In this document: positions 1 through 9,233 of the stretch, piece after piece
How the letters are laid out: every line of letters begins with the position of its first letter
Position numbering within the stretch: position 1 is the stretch's first letter
Assembly: GCA_903856725.1 (NCBI GenBank)
Contig: CAIOCT010000100.1
Span: 1 to 32,627 of the forward strand
Length of the DNA stretch: 32,627 nt
Source: an uncultured Verrucomicrobiota bacterium
Lineage (GTDB): Bacteria; Verrucomicrobiota; Verrucomicrobiia; Opitutales; Opitutaceae
Direction of reading: 5' to 3'
Translations under genes and position numbers: made by a program
Notes under the pieces: generated by a model
The model's database searches: none
Told to the model about the DNA's origin: nothing
The model's input: only the letters and a program-made list of their open reading frames with translations

Positions 1-2265
1 GCCCTCAAGCAGAATCTTGATTTAGAATTTACCCGCAATCGTGAGCGCTACCAATTTTTGAAGTGGGGCATGCAGGCCTTTGAAACTTTCAAAGTTGTGC
101 CGCCAGGCATTGGGATCGTCCATCAAGTGAATCTTGAATATCTCGCCCAGGGCGTGCTCAGCCAAGGCGACGTCTATTATCCTGATACGCTCGTCGGCAC
201 CGATTCTCATACGACCATGATTAATGGTCTTGGGATCGTGGGCTGGGGCGTTGGGGGAATTGAGGCGGAAGCTGGGATGCTCGGTCAGCCTGTTTATTTT
301 CTCACTCCCGATGTGGTGGGTGTGTATCTGACCGGTGCACTTAAGGAAGGAGTCACCGCAACCGATCTCGCGCTAACCGTTACGCAGGTCATGCGCAAAG
401 CCAAGGTGGTTGGCAAGTTCGTGGAATTTCACGGTCCCGGCGCAGCTGCGCTACCCGTGGTCGATCGTGCGATGATTGCCAATATGGCGCCTGAGTACGG
501 CGCGACGATGGGCTTTTTCCCCATCGATGATGAGTGTAGCAATTTTCTGCGGGCGACGGGGCGAACGGATGCCCAGATCGCTACTTACGAAGCCTATTAT
601 AAAGCCCAGGGACTCTGGGGTATTCCCGCGCGGGGCGCGATCGACTATTCGCAGGTTATCGAACTCGACCTTGGTGCGGTGGTGCCGAGCGTTGCTGGCC
701 CAAAGCGGCCGCAAGATCGCATTGAGTTAAAAAATCTTAAGCAGGAATTTATCAGTTCTTTCTCCAAGCCCGTCACCGAGGCTGGCTTTGGCAAAAAAGC
801 TGAAGACTTCGCAACGGTCAGCGCGCAGGTGAATGGTCAAAAAGTTGGCCATGGTTCAGTCTTAATCGCGGCGATCACTAGCTGCACGAATACATCCAAT
901 CCGAGCGTGATGCTCGCAGCTGGTTTATTGGCTAAAAAAGCGGTCGCTAAAGGCCTCAAGGTGAATCCGGCCGTGAAGTCCTCGCTGGCACCTGGCTCAC
1001 GGGTGGTTACAGACTATCTTAACAAGACGGGCCTGACGCCTTATCTCGACCAGCTCGGCTTTCAGACGGTCGGTTATGGTTGCACCACTTGCATCGGCAA
1101 TTCTGGTCCCCTCGCAGCTCCGATTGAGGAGGCAGTGGTTAAGCACGACCTCGTGGCTGCTTCCGTGCTTTCTGGTAATCGTAATTTTGAGGCTCGGGTG
1201 CATCAAAATATTAAGGCTAATTTTTTGATGTCGCCACCTCTCGTCGTGGCTTTCGCTCTCGCCGGGCGAGTTGATATCGATATGGCCCATGAGCCGATCG
1301 GGCAAGATCAGTCGGGGGCAAATGTTTATCTGAAAGATTTATGGCCGACGTTGCAGGAGGTACGCGACCAAATGGCAGCCGCGCTCAAACCCGAAGTGTT
1401 TCGGCGTCTCTACACTGATTTTGCGGCGCAGAATCCAAAGTGGAATGAAATTCCTGCGACTGCCGGCAATGTCTACGCTTTCGATGGTGCCTCTACTTAT
1501 ATTCAGGAGCCACCGTTTTTTACCAATTTTTCGATGCAGCCGGGATCTATTGCGGAAATTAAAGGCGCCCGGGCTCTCGGTATCTTTGGTGATAGCGTAA
1601 CGACCGATCATATCTCACCAGCCGGCGCGATTAAGAAGAATTCACCGGCGGGCCAGTATTTATTGGGAAGCGGCGTCGCCTTCGAGGATTTTAATAGCTA
1701 CGGCTCGCGCCGCGGCAATGATCGCGTGATGACGCGTGGGACGTTTGCCAATGTACGGATTAAAAATCTAATGCTAGGGGGGGAAGAGGGCGGCAATACG
1801 ATCGGACCTGACGGCGCAAAAACGTCCATTTACGACGCCTCGATGGCTTATCAGAAAGCAGGCACGCCGCTCATCATCCTGGCCGGTCAAGAATACGGCA
1901 CCGGTTCTTCCCGGGATTGGGCAGCCAAGGGGACTAACTTGCTCGGGGTAAAAGTTGTCGTAGCACAAAGTTTTGAGCGAATTCATCGCTCAAATTTAGT
2001 CGGCATGGGCGTTTTACCCTTACAATTCAAAGATGGCACTACCGCACAAACACTCAAACTTGATGGCACTGAAATTTACGACGTCGTTGGACTGACCGCA
2101 GCGATCAAACCGCAACAAGATCTGAATCTTAAGATTACGCGGCGGAATGGTGTCGTGGAAAATATTTCCGTGCGGTGCCGTATCGATACGCCGATAGAAA
2201 TTGAGTACTATCAACACGGTGGGATTTTGCCTTACGTGCTGCGGCAGATCGTGGCAAAAAACTAA
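1..2265 (+). CDS. acnA: Aconitate hydratase A, 5'-truncated by window edge
   Basis: Aconitase interconverts citrate and isocitrate through cis-aconitate in the TCA cycle, in the cytoplasm, using a [4Fe-4S] cluster. The reading frame is open from base 1 ([10 protein letters not shown]...), so the true start lies outside the window; about 754 residues are visible, and AcnA-type enzymes are near 890, so roughly 140 N-terminal residues are missing. The family signature [18 protein letters not shown] follows directly. The three cluster-ligand cysteines are visible: SCTNTSNPS (Cys codon at 883) and [11 protein letters not shown] (Cys codons at 1081 and 1090). The C-terminal swivel domain carries [10 protein letters not shown] and the substrate-binding [10 protein letters not shown]. 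The bacterial iron regulatory type AcnA fits better than AcnB. It is followed after 124 bases by trpB, with no clear terminator between them. The identification is secure; only the N-terminus is unseen. Confidence 0.97.
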   Translation, partial: ALKQNLDLEFTRNRERYQFLKWGMQAFETFKVVPPGIGIVHQVNLEYLAQGVLSQGDVYYPDTLVGTDSHTTMINGLGIVGWGVGGIEAEAGMLGQPVYFLTPDVVGVYLTGALKEGVTATDLALTVTQVMRKAKVVGKFVEFHGPGAAALPVVDRAMIANMAPEYGATMGFFPIDDECSNFLRATGRTDAQIATYEAYYKAQGLWGIPARGAIDYSQVIELDLGAVVPSVAGPKRPQDRIELKNLKQEFISSFSKPVTEAGFGKKAEDFATVSAQVNGQKVGHGSVLIAAITSCTNTSNPSVMLAAGLLAKKAVAKGLKVNPAVKSSLAPGSRVVTDYLNKTGLTPYLDQLGFQTVGYGCTTCIGNSGPLAAPIEEAVVKHDLVAASVLSGNRNFEARVHQNIKANFLMSPPLVVAFALAGRVDIDMAHEPIGQDQSGANVYLKDLWPTLQEVRDQMAAALKPEVFRRLYTDFAAQNPKWNEIPATAGNVYAFDGASTYIQEPPFFTNFSMQPGSIAEIKGARALGIFGDSVTTDHISPAGAIKKNSPAGQYLLGSGVAFEDFNSYGSRRGNDRVMTRGTFANVRIKNLMLGGEEGGNTIGPDGAKTSIYDASMAYQKAGTPLIILAGQEYGTGSSRDWAAKGTNLLGVKVVVAQSFERIHRSNLVGMGVLPLQFKDGTTAQTLKLDGTEIYDVVGLTAAIKPQQDLNLKITRRNGVVENISVRCRIDTPIEIEYYQHGGILPYVLRQIVAKN

Positions 2266-2389
2266 ATAGGCTTGGGTGGCCGGATGATCTCCGCGTCCAC
2301 CTCTGTAGCTGCCGGAACTGACTCGGCTCGGCCTGGCCCCGCCAAATCCCGTTTGCGTTCATCTTTTTAGTCACCAAGCTTCTGTCTAC

Positions 2390-3646
2390 ATGCCTTCGTC
2401 TAGCCCAACGACCTCATCGACCCCAATCGGTGTTTTGCCTCCACCCGTCGGCCCTGCACTTTTGCCTGATGCTGCCGGTCACTTTGGGCCTTACGGCGGC
2501 ATTTTTGTCCCAGAAACTCTCATAACTGCTCTGGCGGAACTGACCGCGGTCTATGAGCAGGCGCGGCAAGATCCAGCTTTTCAGGCTGAATTGGCTCATC
2601 ATCTCAAAGAATTTGCGGGCCGACCCACGGAGCTTTATTTTGCGGAGCGGCTGACCCAACATTGTGGCGGGGCGAAGATCTATTTTAAGCGAGAGGATCT
2701 CCTCCATACGGGAGCTCATAAAATTAATAACGCACTCGGGCAGGCATTACTCGCAAAGCGAATGGGGAAAAAGCGAATCATCGCCGAGACGGGGGCGGGG
2801 CAGCACGGGGTGGCGACCGCGGCGGTGTGCGCTAAATTTGGCCTCGATTGCACCGTTTACATGGGCTCCGTGGACATGGAGCGCCAAGCGCTGAATGTTT
2901 TTCGGATGCGCTTAATGGGAGCTAAGGTCGTCGCCGTTGAAGCCGGCCAGAAAACGCTCAAAGACGCCGTTAATGAGGCAATGCGCGACTGGGTAACTCA
3001 TGTGCGCGATACCCACTATATTCTCGGTTCGGCTCTCGGCTCACACCCGTATCCGATGATGGTGCGAGATTTTCATCGCGTGATCGGCCGCGAATTACGG
3101 GCGCAACTATTAGCGCGGGAAGGTCGGCTCCCTGATGAGTTGGTCGCTTGCGTTGGGGGAGGCAGTAATGCGATCGGTTGTTTTTTTGATTTTCTCGACG
3201 ATAAAGAAGTCAAACTCACGGGTGTCGAAGCTGGCGGACGCGGCATAGTTCGTGGCGAACACGCGGCTCGATTTGAAGGGGGTAAGCTTGGTGTCTTGCA
3301 AGGCAGTAAGACTTATATTTTGCAAAATCCTGACGGGCAAATCGAGTTAACCCACTCGGTGAGCGCTGGTTTGGACTATGCGGCTATCGGACCCGAGCAC
3401 GCTTATTACCGTGACCAAGGGCGAATTGGTTACGCCTACGCCACCGACGATGAAGTTATGGCGGCTTTCCAGCTCTGCTCTCGCTTAGAAGGGATTATTC
3501 CTGCACTCGAGTCCACGCACGCCTTAGTTTACGGTTTAAAGCGCGCCAAGGAAATGAAGCCCACGCAAATTTTAGTGATTAATCTCAGCGGTCGAGGCGA
3601 CAAAGATGTTCAGCAAGTTGCCGCTCTTCTCGCTGCGGCTAAATAG
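2390..3646 (+). CDS. trpB: Tryptophan synthase beta chain
   Basis: TrpB condenses indole with L-serine to make tryptophan, as a PLP enzyme that normally works in an alpha2-beta2 complex with TrpA. The 418-residue product has the PLP lysine in [12 protein letters not shown] (Lys111) and the phosphate-binding loop GGGSNAIG near residue 255. Conserved [34 protein letters not shown] and ETGAGQHG blocks are present, and the C-terminal [10 protein letters not shown] is typical of the TrpB1 class. The first 25 or so residues, rich in Ser, Thr and Pro, precede the usual family start near [12 protein letters not shown]; either this is a lineage extension or a non-ATG start further in is used. No trpA or trpF lies next to it: the neighbours are acnA upstream and yicC downstream, both on the same strand. 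No good Shine-Dalgarno is seen. Confidence 0.97.
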   Translation: MPSSSPTTSSTPIGVLPPPVGPALLPDAAGHFGPYGGIFVPETLITALAELTAVYEQARQDPAFQAELAHHLKEFAGRPTELYFAERLTQHCGGAKIYFKREDLLHTGAHKINNALGQALLAKRMGKKRIIAETGAGQHGVATAAVCAKFGLDCTVYMGSVDMERQALNVFRMRLMGAKVVAVEAGQKTLKDAVNEAMRDWVTHVRDTHYILGSALGSHPYPMMVRDFHRVIGRELRAQLLAREGRLPDELVACVGGGSNAIGCFFDFLDDKEVKLTGVEAGGRGIVRGEHAARFEGGKLGVLQGSKTYILQNPDGQIELTHSVSAGLDYAAIGPEHAYYRDQGRIGYAYATDDEVMAAFQLCSRLEGIIPALESTHALVYGLKRAKEMKPTQILVINLSGRGDKDVQQVAALLAAAK

Positions 3647-3647
3647 G

Positions 3648-3653
3648 TATAAT
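3648..3653 (+). promoter_or_regulatory. Perfect TATAAT -10-like hexamer after trpB
   Basis: A perfect TATAAT lies directly after the trpB stop codon, about 150 bases before the yicC start. No matching -35 box is seen at 16-18 bases. It could start a yicC transcript with a long leader, or be chance in AT-rich spacer. The rest of the 3647-3804 spacer shows no other clear signal. Confidence 0.25.
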
Positions 3654-3804
3654 AAGTTTTTAAAGTCGGCTGGGTGATTGTGGGTTTAGCTTAGCGTGCT
3701 TCTGATTCAGCTGCCCTCGGTTAAAAATTGGCTAATCGTGAGTTTGGGTTAACGGGATGCCTGGTCTTGCCACTGGGCCGCGGATGTTTGTTACTCCTGA
3801 TCTC

Positions 3805-4674
3805 ATGAATTCGATGACTGGCTATGGGCGGGCAACCGCTTCCCTTGGGCACCTCACGTTGACCGTGCAGATCAACTCGGTAAATCGCCGAGGTCTTGAT
3901 TTGACGCTGAAGCTGCCGGATGAATGGCAAGTTTTCGAGTCCAGCGTGGGTGAAGCGGTTCGCAAAGTTGCGCTCCGCGGTAAAGTGCACGTCGAGGTTG
4001 AGGTTACTGGAAAATCTGCAACCACGGCGGATTGGGACCAGGCGGCCGTAGCGACCACGCTGGAGCAGCTCGCACTCCTTGCTCATGCGCGGGGGATTAA
4101 ATTTTCACCAACGAGTGAATTGCTGTGGCAGATTGCTAACGCGCAACGCACGAGTGCGAAGCTGCCAGCTGATGAGGCCACTGAAAAGCTCCTAGAAAAA
4201 ACACTGGGCGAGGCGTTGCGTGGCTTTGCGGCGATGCGGGCTCGCGAGGGCGAAGCGCTCTTTGTTGATTTTATCGGGCGCTTTGAAAAATTGCAGGCGG
4301 CCGTTGCGAGCATTGCACAACGCGCGCCACTCGTGCCAGTGGCCTATCGTGATCTTTTGCTGCAGCGCCTGCGGCAACTCGAGCTGACGTTAGACATTAA
4401 CGACGAGCGCGTACTCAAGGAGGTAGCTTTATTTGCTGATCGCTGCGATGTGACTGAAGAAATTACCCGCCTGCGCAGTCATTTTACTCAATTTATTGAA
4501 TTGCTCCGTTCCGTGGGTGAAGTGGGTCGTAAAGCTGAATTCATTTTGCAAGAAATTGGTCGAGAAATTCATACGATCGGCAGTAAAGCCAACGACCTAG
4601 CCGTTTCGCGACAGGTGATTGAATTTAAAAATGAACTCGAGCGCGTCCGGGAGCAGATGGCTAATGTCGAATAA
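3805..4674 (+). CDS. yicC: YicC-family endoribonuclease
   Basis: YicC-family proteins are cytoplasmic ribonucleases, linked in E. coli to small-RNA turnover and to stationary-phase survival. The product, 289 residues from this start (E. coli YicC is 287), begins MNSMTGYGRA, the family's hallmark N-terminus (SMTGxGRA), which is why the ATG at 3805 is preferred over the upstream in-frame ATGs at 3757 and 3784. The C-terminal domain (DUF1732-like) shows DINDERVLKEVALFADRCDVTEEITRLRSHF and ends with LQEIGREIHTIGSKAND and a basic helix, ELERVREQM, all typical. In many bacteria yicC precedes gmk and rpoZ; here it is instead followed by the convergent lspA, so that linkage is broken. Identification by family motifs is strong; the RNA target here is unknown. 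Confidence 0.93.
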   Translation: MNSMTGYGRATASLGHLTLTVQINSVNRRGLDLTLKLPDEWQVFESSVGEAVRKVALRGKVHVEVEVTGKSATTADWDQAAVATTLEQLALLAHARGIKFSPTSELLWQIANAQRTSAKLPADEATEKLLEKTLGEALRGFAAMRAREGEALFVDFIGRFEKLQAAVASIAQRAPLVPVAYRDLLLQRLRQLELTLDINDERVLKEVALFADRCDVTEEITRLRSHFTQFIELLRSVGEVGRKAEFILQEIGREIHTIGSKANDLAVSRQVIEFKNELERVREQMANVE

Positions 4675-4706
4675 CCTGCGCTGATTTACAGCTCACTTCA
4701 GCGAGG
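4675..4706. terminator. Imperfect hairpin between convergent yicC and lspA
   Basis: CCT-G-CGCTGA (4675-4684) pairs with TCAGCG-AGG (4698-4706), giving a 9-bp stem with one bulged G and a 13-base loop in the 55-base gap between convergent stop codons. No T-tract follows on either strand. The position suits a bidirectional terminator, but the call is weak. Confidence 0.3.
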
Positions 4707-4729
4707 CTCCGTCGTTCGGCGGCGATGGC

Positions 4730-5275
4730 TTACTCTGATCGGCTGAAATCCGGCTGACGAAGCGACCAGAGAATGTACCAGAATACGCCAACGCAGATCG
4801 CCGAGTCGGCTACGTTAAACGTCGGGTATATATAGGTTCCAAAGTGGAGATCGATAAAATCGATCACGTGGTGATAAACGAGGCGATCAATAAGATTTCC
4901 AATAATACCGCCACAGAGGAGACCAAATGTTAATTGGCCCGTCGGCTCTCGTAATCCGAGGGCCTGACGCCAGACGTAAATAGCGATTAGGGTTGCGGCT
5001 GCCAATAACGCCAGCAGCGAGCTTTTGCCCGAAAACATGCTCCAAGCCGCTCCCGTATTGCCGACATGAACTAAATTAAAGAAGCCTGGGAAAACGGGAA
5101 TCCCGGCAGGGCCGTAACTGCCCAGCGGGAGCCGCGTGTTGATCCAATATTTTGTTAATTGGTCGAGGGCTAAGATGAATCCGCCCAACAGCCAAAATCT
5201 TCGATAACTGAGCCTGCGCAGTAAGGGCGAGGCCGGTCCGTCGTGATGATCGTCCTGGCTAGGCTGCGCAGACAT
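4730..5275 (-). CDS. lspA: Lipoprotein signal peptidase (signal peptidase II)
   Basis: LspA cleaves the signal peptide of prolipoproteins in the inner membrane after the lipobox cysteine is diacylated. From the ATG at 5275 the product is 181 residues (E. coli 164). The frame stays open upstream to 5380, but that would overlap the dksA-like gene by 80 bases, so the start 25 bases after that gene's stop is chosen. Four hydrophobic segments are visible, starting with FWLLGGFILALDQLTKYWI, the classical first helix with the conserved Asp-x-x-x-Lys pair. The block GGIIGNLIDRLVYHHVIDFIDL and the later FNVADSAI carry the two catalytic aspartates, in VIDF and NVAD. NTGAAWSMFS is the conserved second motif. 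It is the last gene of the leftward run ileS-dksA-lspA; ileS-lspA linkage is common in bacteria. Confidence 0.95.
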   Translation of the reverse strand: MSAQPSQDDHHDGPASPLLRRLSYRRFWLLGGFILALDQLTKYWINTRLPLGSYGPAGIPVFPGFFNLVHVGNTGAAWSMFSGKSSLLALLAAATLIAIYVWRQALGLREPTGQLTFGLLCGGIIGNLIDRLVYHHVIDFIDLHFGTYIYPTFNVADSAICVGVFWYILWSLRQPDFSRSE

Positions 5276-5300
5276 TTTGTGAAATTCTAGCGACGTCTGT

Positions 5301-6296
5301 TTACTCGCCGTCGTCATCGCCGCGCGGCATCTTACCGCCTTCTTCTTCGGTACCGTCACCGAATAAACCGCCGCGTTCAACTGAGCGGTGGGAGTGACGT
5401 TCTACCTGCTTTTTAGCTTCCGCCGAGTAGCGGGTGAAGGGGACTGCCAGAAGACGATCTTTGGCAATGGGCTTCAAAGTAGTTTCACAAATACCGTAGG
5501 TCCCGGCGTGGACGCGTTTGATGGCCGCCTCAATTTCGGCGAGTGCCTCTTGTTCGTTGGAGACTAAACTAAGGGCAAAGTCGCGATCAAAGGTATCGGT
5601 TCCTGCGTCCGCCATGTGTTGACCGTAACCCGACAAATCACCGGAATCATCTTTGGAGGATTTGAGCAGGGTTTCCTCGGTATGTTCGCCAAGCTGAACA
5701 AGCACATGCATACGCAAAGCTAGGAGTAGGCGATAGTAGCGGCGATATTTTTCTGGCACGTCCTTCTCATCGATCATGGCCGCGCGGGGTTTACCCTTCT
5801 TGGGGTTGAAGCCCAAGATGTCGGCGAGCGAGGCTGCTTTTACGTGGTGCGGCTTGTGCGGCTTAGTCGGGTGATTGAGGTGCCCCGCGGTCGTGAGTTG
5901 CTTGGCTACCTCGCTGGTGGATTTGACGCTCTTGCTTGCTTTGGAAGTGCTTTCGATCTGGTGCTCATTCTTTTTAGCAATTTCTCTGACCTCATCGAGA
6001 CTGAAGGCGATAGCCTTGGGCGCGATTTTTCGCTCGAGGATCATGCGTTTTAACTCGGTGGCATTGGCGTTTGGCTTATTACCTTTGACGCTGGGAAGCT
6101 CTTTTTTGACGGGAATAGTGACCGTCTTAGCGATGGGTTTCCCCGCAATTTTTGGAAGCGATGCTTTAGCGATCGTCGTTTTGGCGACGGGTTTAGCCGA
6201 GCTCAGGGGTGATTTTTTTGCCGGGGGCTGCTTTGCTTTGTGGGCGCTAACTTTGGGAGCAGATTTTTTGATCGGGAGCTTTTTCTTGGTGGGCAT
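5301..6296 (-). CDS. DksA/TraR-family protein with long basic tail and degenerate zinc finger
   Basis: DksA-family proteins bind RNA polymerase through its secondary channel and, with ppGpp, adjust promoter output. The 331-residue product has three parts. Residues 1-75 are a Lys/Ala/Pro-rich tail resembling histone H1-like or AlgP-like tails. A middle linker (about 80-170) is rich in Lys and His. The C-terminal part (about 180-300) is a DksA domain: a helical pair with the tip sequence TDTFDRDFALSL (233-244), which keeps the acidic D-x-x-D-R-D-x-A pattern of the active coiled-coil tip, and a finger YGICETT...RYSAEA. The standard C-x2-C-x17-C-x2-C spacing is kept exactly, but the four positions read C270, T273, S291 and A294, so only one cysteine remains and zinc binding is unlikely. 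It lies 12 bases after ileS and 25 before lspA, so it is probably co-transcribed with them. Confidence 0.88.
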   Translation of the reverse strand: MPTKKKLPIKKSAPKVSAHKAKQPPAKKSPLSSAKPVAKTTIAKASLPKIAGKPIAKTVTIPVKKELPSVKGNKPNANATELKRMILERKIAPKAIAFSLDEVREIAKKNEHQIESTSKASKSVKSTSEVAKQLTTAGHLNHPTKPHKPHHVKAASLADILGFNPKKGKPRAAMIDEKDVPEKYRRYYRLLLALRMHVLVQLGEHTEETLLKSSKDDSGDLSGYGQHMADAGTDTFDRDFALSLVSNEQEALAEIEAAIKRVHAGTYGICETTLKPIAKDRLLAVPFTRYSAEAKKQVERHSHRSVERGGLFGDGTEEEGGKMPRGDDDGE

Positions 6297-6308
6297 AAAA
6301 ATGATAAA

Positions 6309-9158
6309 TTAAGATTGAAGGGCTTCTAGGCACCGCGGGCAAATTTCTTCCTCAGCGGATGGCGTCAGGGCATTAACCCAACGCCAGCACCGCGGGCAGC
6401 GAATTAAGCCGTCTTCTCGTGCATGTCGAGCGGCGAGCTTTAAGCTGCTGGCGGCTTCAGGGACTAGGCTAACTTGAGAAACAATAAAGAGTTCAGCCAG
6501 TAAGCCACGGTGCTTTTCAGAAATAACCAAGCAAGGGTCATCAGCTGCGCTGGTCACGGTGATTACGGCATCGAGCGCCTTTCCAATCGTACCGGCTTGG
6601 CGCAGGGGCTCGAGGGTCTCGTTTACCTTGGTGCGAAGCTGCAATAAAGTACCCATATCAGACTCAATGGCGGCATCGCGCCAGCCGACTGGAATCGTGG
6701 GCCAATCCTGCAAGTGAATTGAATCCGGGGAGAATTCCTGCCCCGTTGTACCGAAATTCCAGGCTTCATCAGCGGTGAAGGTTAGGAAGGGCGCGAGTAG
6801 CTTGACGAGGCTTTGGAAGATATGGTGGAGGGCTGTTTGCGATGAGCGCCGTAAGGGATGGTTAGTTCCTAGCGTGTACAAACGATCCTTCAGTACGTCA
6901 TGATAAGTCGCTGAGAGAGTTACCGCGCAAAACTGATTACAAAGTTGGTAGACGCGATGGAACTCATAGGCGTCATAAGCCTTTGTGCATTCAGCGATCA
7001 GGCCAGCTGTTTGGTGGAGCGCCCAGCGATCGAGCAAGTCCATTTGGGCCAGAGGGACGGCATGCTGGCTCACGGCAAAATCGAAAAGATTAGAGAGCTG
7101 AAAACGAAAGGTATTGCGGAATAGCCGATAGGCTTCGCCAACATTTTTCAGAATTTCATCATCAACAGGGATATCATCGCGAAAATCCTGCGAGGCAATC
7201 CAGAGCCGAATGACATCTGCGCCGTGCTGGGCGATGTAAGCATCCGCCGTCTGGGGTTTTTGATAGGTACTACTTTTCGAGATTTTTTGCCGGTCTTTAT
7301 CGACGATAAAGCCGTGGGTAAGCACTGCCTTGTAGGGTGCGCTGCCCCAGGCAATCACGCTGCACCACAGTGATGATTGAAACCAACCCCGGTGTTGGTC
7401 GCTGCCTTCTAGGTAAAGATCTGCCGGCCATTGGGTGCCGCCTTGGCCCCGTTTGAGTACCGCCGATTGGGTTGAACCAGAGTCAATCCAGACGTCCAAG
7501 GTGTCGCGCCCACACGTGAGCTCGCTCGGGGCTGGCCAGGTCGCAGGGAGTTTCACTCCTTCGAGGATCTGCGCGGGAGTGGCGTCATACCAGAAATTCG
7601 TGCCGCGTTGGGAGATTTTGTCAGCAACTGCTCGTGCGACGTCGGCATCAAGAAAAGCTTTTTTATGCGCGTCGTAAAATGCGGGAATCGGCACTCCCCA
7701 TGAACGCTGCCGGCTGATGCACCAGTCGGGTCTCGACTCAACCGCGCCGCGGATGCGGGCTTCGCCCCAGGCGGGAATCCAGCCTTGGGCGGCAGCAATC
7801 TTGGTGATTTCAGCCAGCGCCGTTTGCCGCATGTTGTTTTTATCGAGTGAAACAAACCATTGATCGACGGCGCGGAAAATAATGGGCGTCTTAGAGCGCC
7901 AGCAATGCGGGTAACTGTGCGCGTATTTTATTTTAGCCAACAGTGCGCCGGCAGCCGCGAGTTTTTTCAGTACCCCAAGATTAGCGGGAGCGGGGCGTTT
8001 CGCCGCGAGATCCTCGACCGTCTCGAGTGTGGTCAGGCCAACTAAATCTGCCGGTACCTTACCATCATCGAGGTATTTGCCATCATCACCAACGGGGCAG
8101 TAAATTTCTAATTTATATTTCAGTCCCGTCAGATAGTCATCCGCGCCATGGCCCGGTGCAGTGTGCACGGCACCCGTACCGCTGTCGGTCGTGACGTAAT
8201 CGGCAAGGACAATTGGTGAGGCGCGATCGATGAAGGGATGACGCGGTTGTAAGTGCTCTAGCTTGGACCCAGGTAGAGTCAGCACGACCGTGGGGGTGGG
8301 CTCGATTTTAGCTGCTGCAGCGACTGCGCCGAGCAGCGCCGCTGCTACGATCAGGCGTTCTGTGCCCGTATCTGCCACGACGTAGTCAACATCGGAATGC
8401 AGTGCGATCGCCATGTTGGCTGGAATTGTCCACGGGGTGGTCGTCCAGATAACGACAAAGAGCGGTTTGTCGGTGGGCAGCCCAAATTTTGTCGCTTCGG
8501 TGGTCGGGACAGAAAATTTTACCCAAATCGCAATCGAGGTGTGATCTTTATACTCAATCTCGGCTTCCGCTAACGCCGTTTCAAACGGAATGGACCAATA
8601 GACGGGTTTTTTGCTGCGGTAGACGAGCCCTTGTTCGATGAAGGCTGCGAATGTGCGCACGATATCCGCTTCGAAAGCGGGCGCCTTAGTCTTGTACTCG
8701 TTTTGCCAATCAGCGAGCACGCCCATGCGTTTGAACTGCGTGGTCTGTTTAGTGATCCAGCTTTCGGAGAAAGCATCACACTGGGCCCGTAGCTCGGCCG
8801 TCGTTACAGTTTGCTTTTTTTCCTGCAACTCACGGGCGACTTTTTGCTCAATGGGTAGCCCATGACAATCCCAGCCCGGCACGTAGGGCGTGCGAAAACC
8901 GCGCATGGACTTATAGCGATTAACGATATCCTTCAGCGTTTTATTGAGGGCGGTCCCAATGTGGACGTCTCCGTTGGTAAAAGGCGGGCCGTCATGAAGA
9001 ATAAAAGCAGGGGCCGCGGCGCGCTTAGCCTGGATCGCTTGGTAAAGGCCATTTGCTTCCCAGTAGGCCACTCGCGCTGGTTCACGCTGCACCAGATTTG
9101 CCCGCATAGGGAAATCGGTTTTAGGAAGCAGGAGAGTATCTTTGAGATCTTGCGCCAT
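6309..9158 (-). CDS. ileS: Isoleucyl-tRNA synthetase
   Basis: IleRS charges tRNA-Ile in the cytoplasm. From the ATG at 9158 the product is 949 residues (E. coli 938) and starts MAQDLKDTLLLPKTDFPMR, the usual bacterial N-terminus; a longer in-frame reading to 9215 has no family support. The ATP-binding HIGH motif is HIGTALN (residues 66-72), and the lysine loop reads KISKS rather than KMSKS. GWDCHGLPIE, the editing-domain sequences TTDSGTGAVHTAPGHGADDY and DVWIDSGST are all present. A C-terminal zinc-binding segment with CPRCWRW and ICPRC marks the eubacterial type with a zinc knuckle, not the mupirocin-resistant eukaryote-like type. It sits 75 bases after hemY and 12 before the dksA-like gene. 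No T-box leader was seen upstream. Confidence 0.97.
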   Translation of the reverse strand: MAQDLKDTLLLPKTDFPMRANLVQREPARVAYWEANGLYQAIQAKRAAAPAFILHDGPPFTNGDVHIGTALNKTLKDIVNRYKSMRGFRTPYVPGWDCHGLPIEQKVARELQEKKQTVTTAELRAQCDAFSESWITKQTTQFKRMGVLADWQNEYKTKAPAFEADIVRTFAAFIEQGLVYRSKKPVYWSIPFETALAEAEIEYKDHTSIAIWVKFSVPTTEATKFGLPTDKPLFVVIWTTTPWTIPANMAIALHSDVDYVVADTGTERLIVAAALLGAVAAAAKIEPTPTVVLTLPGSKLEHLQPRHPFIDRASPIVLADYVTTDSGTGAVHTAPGHGADDYLTGLKYKLEIYCPVGDDGKYLDDGKVPADLVGLTTLETVEDLAAKRPAPANLGVLKKLAAAGALLAKIKYAHSYPHCWRSKTPIIFRAVDQWFVSLDKNNMRQTALAEITKIAAAQGWIPAWGEARIRGAVESRPDWCISRQRSWGVPIPAFYDAHKKAFLDADVARAVADKISQRGTNFWYDATPAQILEGVKLPATWPAPSELTCGRDTLDVWIDSGSTQSAVLKRGQGGTQWPADLYLEGSDQHRGWFQSSLWCSVIAWGSAPYKAVLTHGFIVDKDRQKISKSSTYQKPQTADAYIAQHGADVIRLWIASQDFRDDIPVDDEILKNVGEAYRLFRNTFRFQLSNLFDFAVSQHAVPLAQMDLLDRWALHQTAGLIAECTKAYDAYEFHRVYQLCNQFCAVTLSATYHDVLKDRLYTLGTNHPLRRSSQTALHHIFQSLVKLLAPFLTFTADEAWNFGTTGQEFSPDSIHLQDWPTIPVGWRDAAIESDMGTLLQLRTKVNETLEPLRQAGTIGKALDAVITVTSAADDPCLVISEKHRGLLAELFIVSQVSLVPEAASSLKLAARHAREDGLIRCPRCWRWVNALTPSAEEEICPRCLEALQS

Positions 9159-9233
9159 AGGAATAAAGGCGCGGGAGGCTACCCAACCAAGGGGGGTAGT
9201 CAAGTGGCTAGACAAGCCGACTCAAAAGGAGAT

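Noticed and set aside
9159-9233. T-box-like leader before ileS
   Set aside because: Only a short CTACCC/GGGTAG repeat is present; there is no specifier loop or T-box consensus, and the space is too short.
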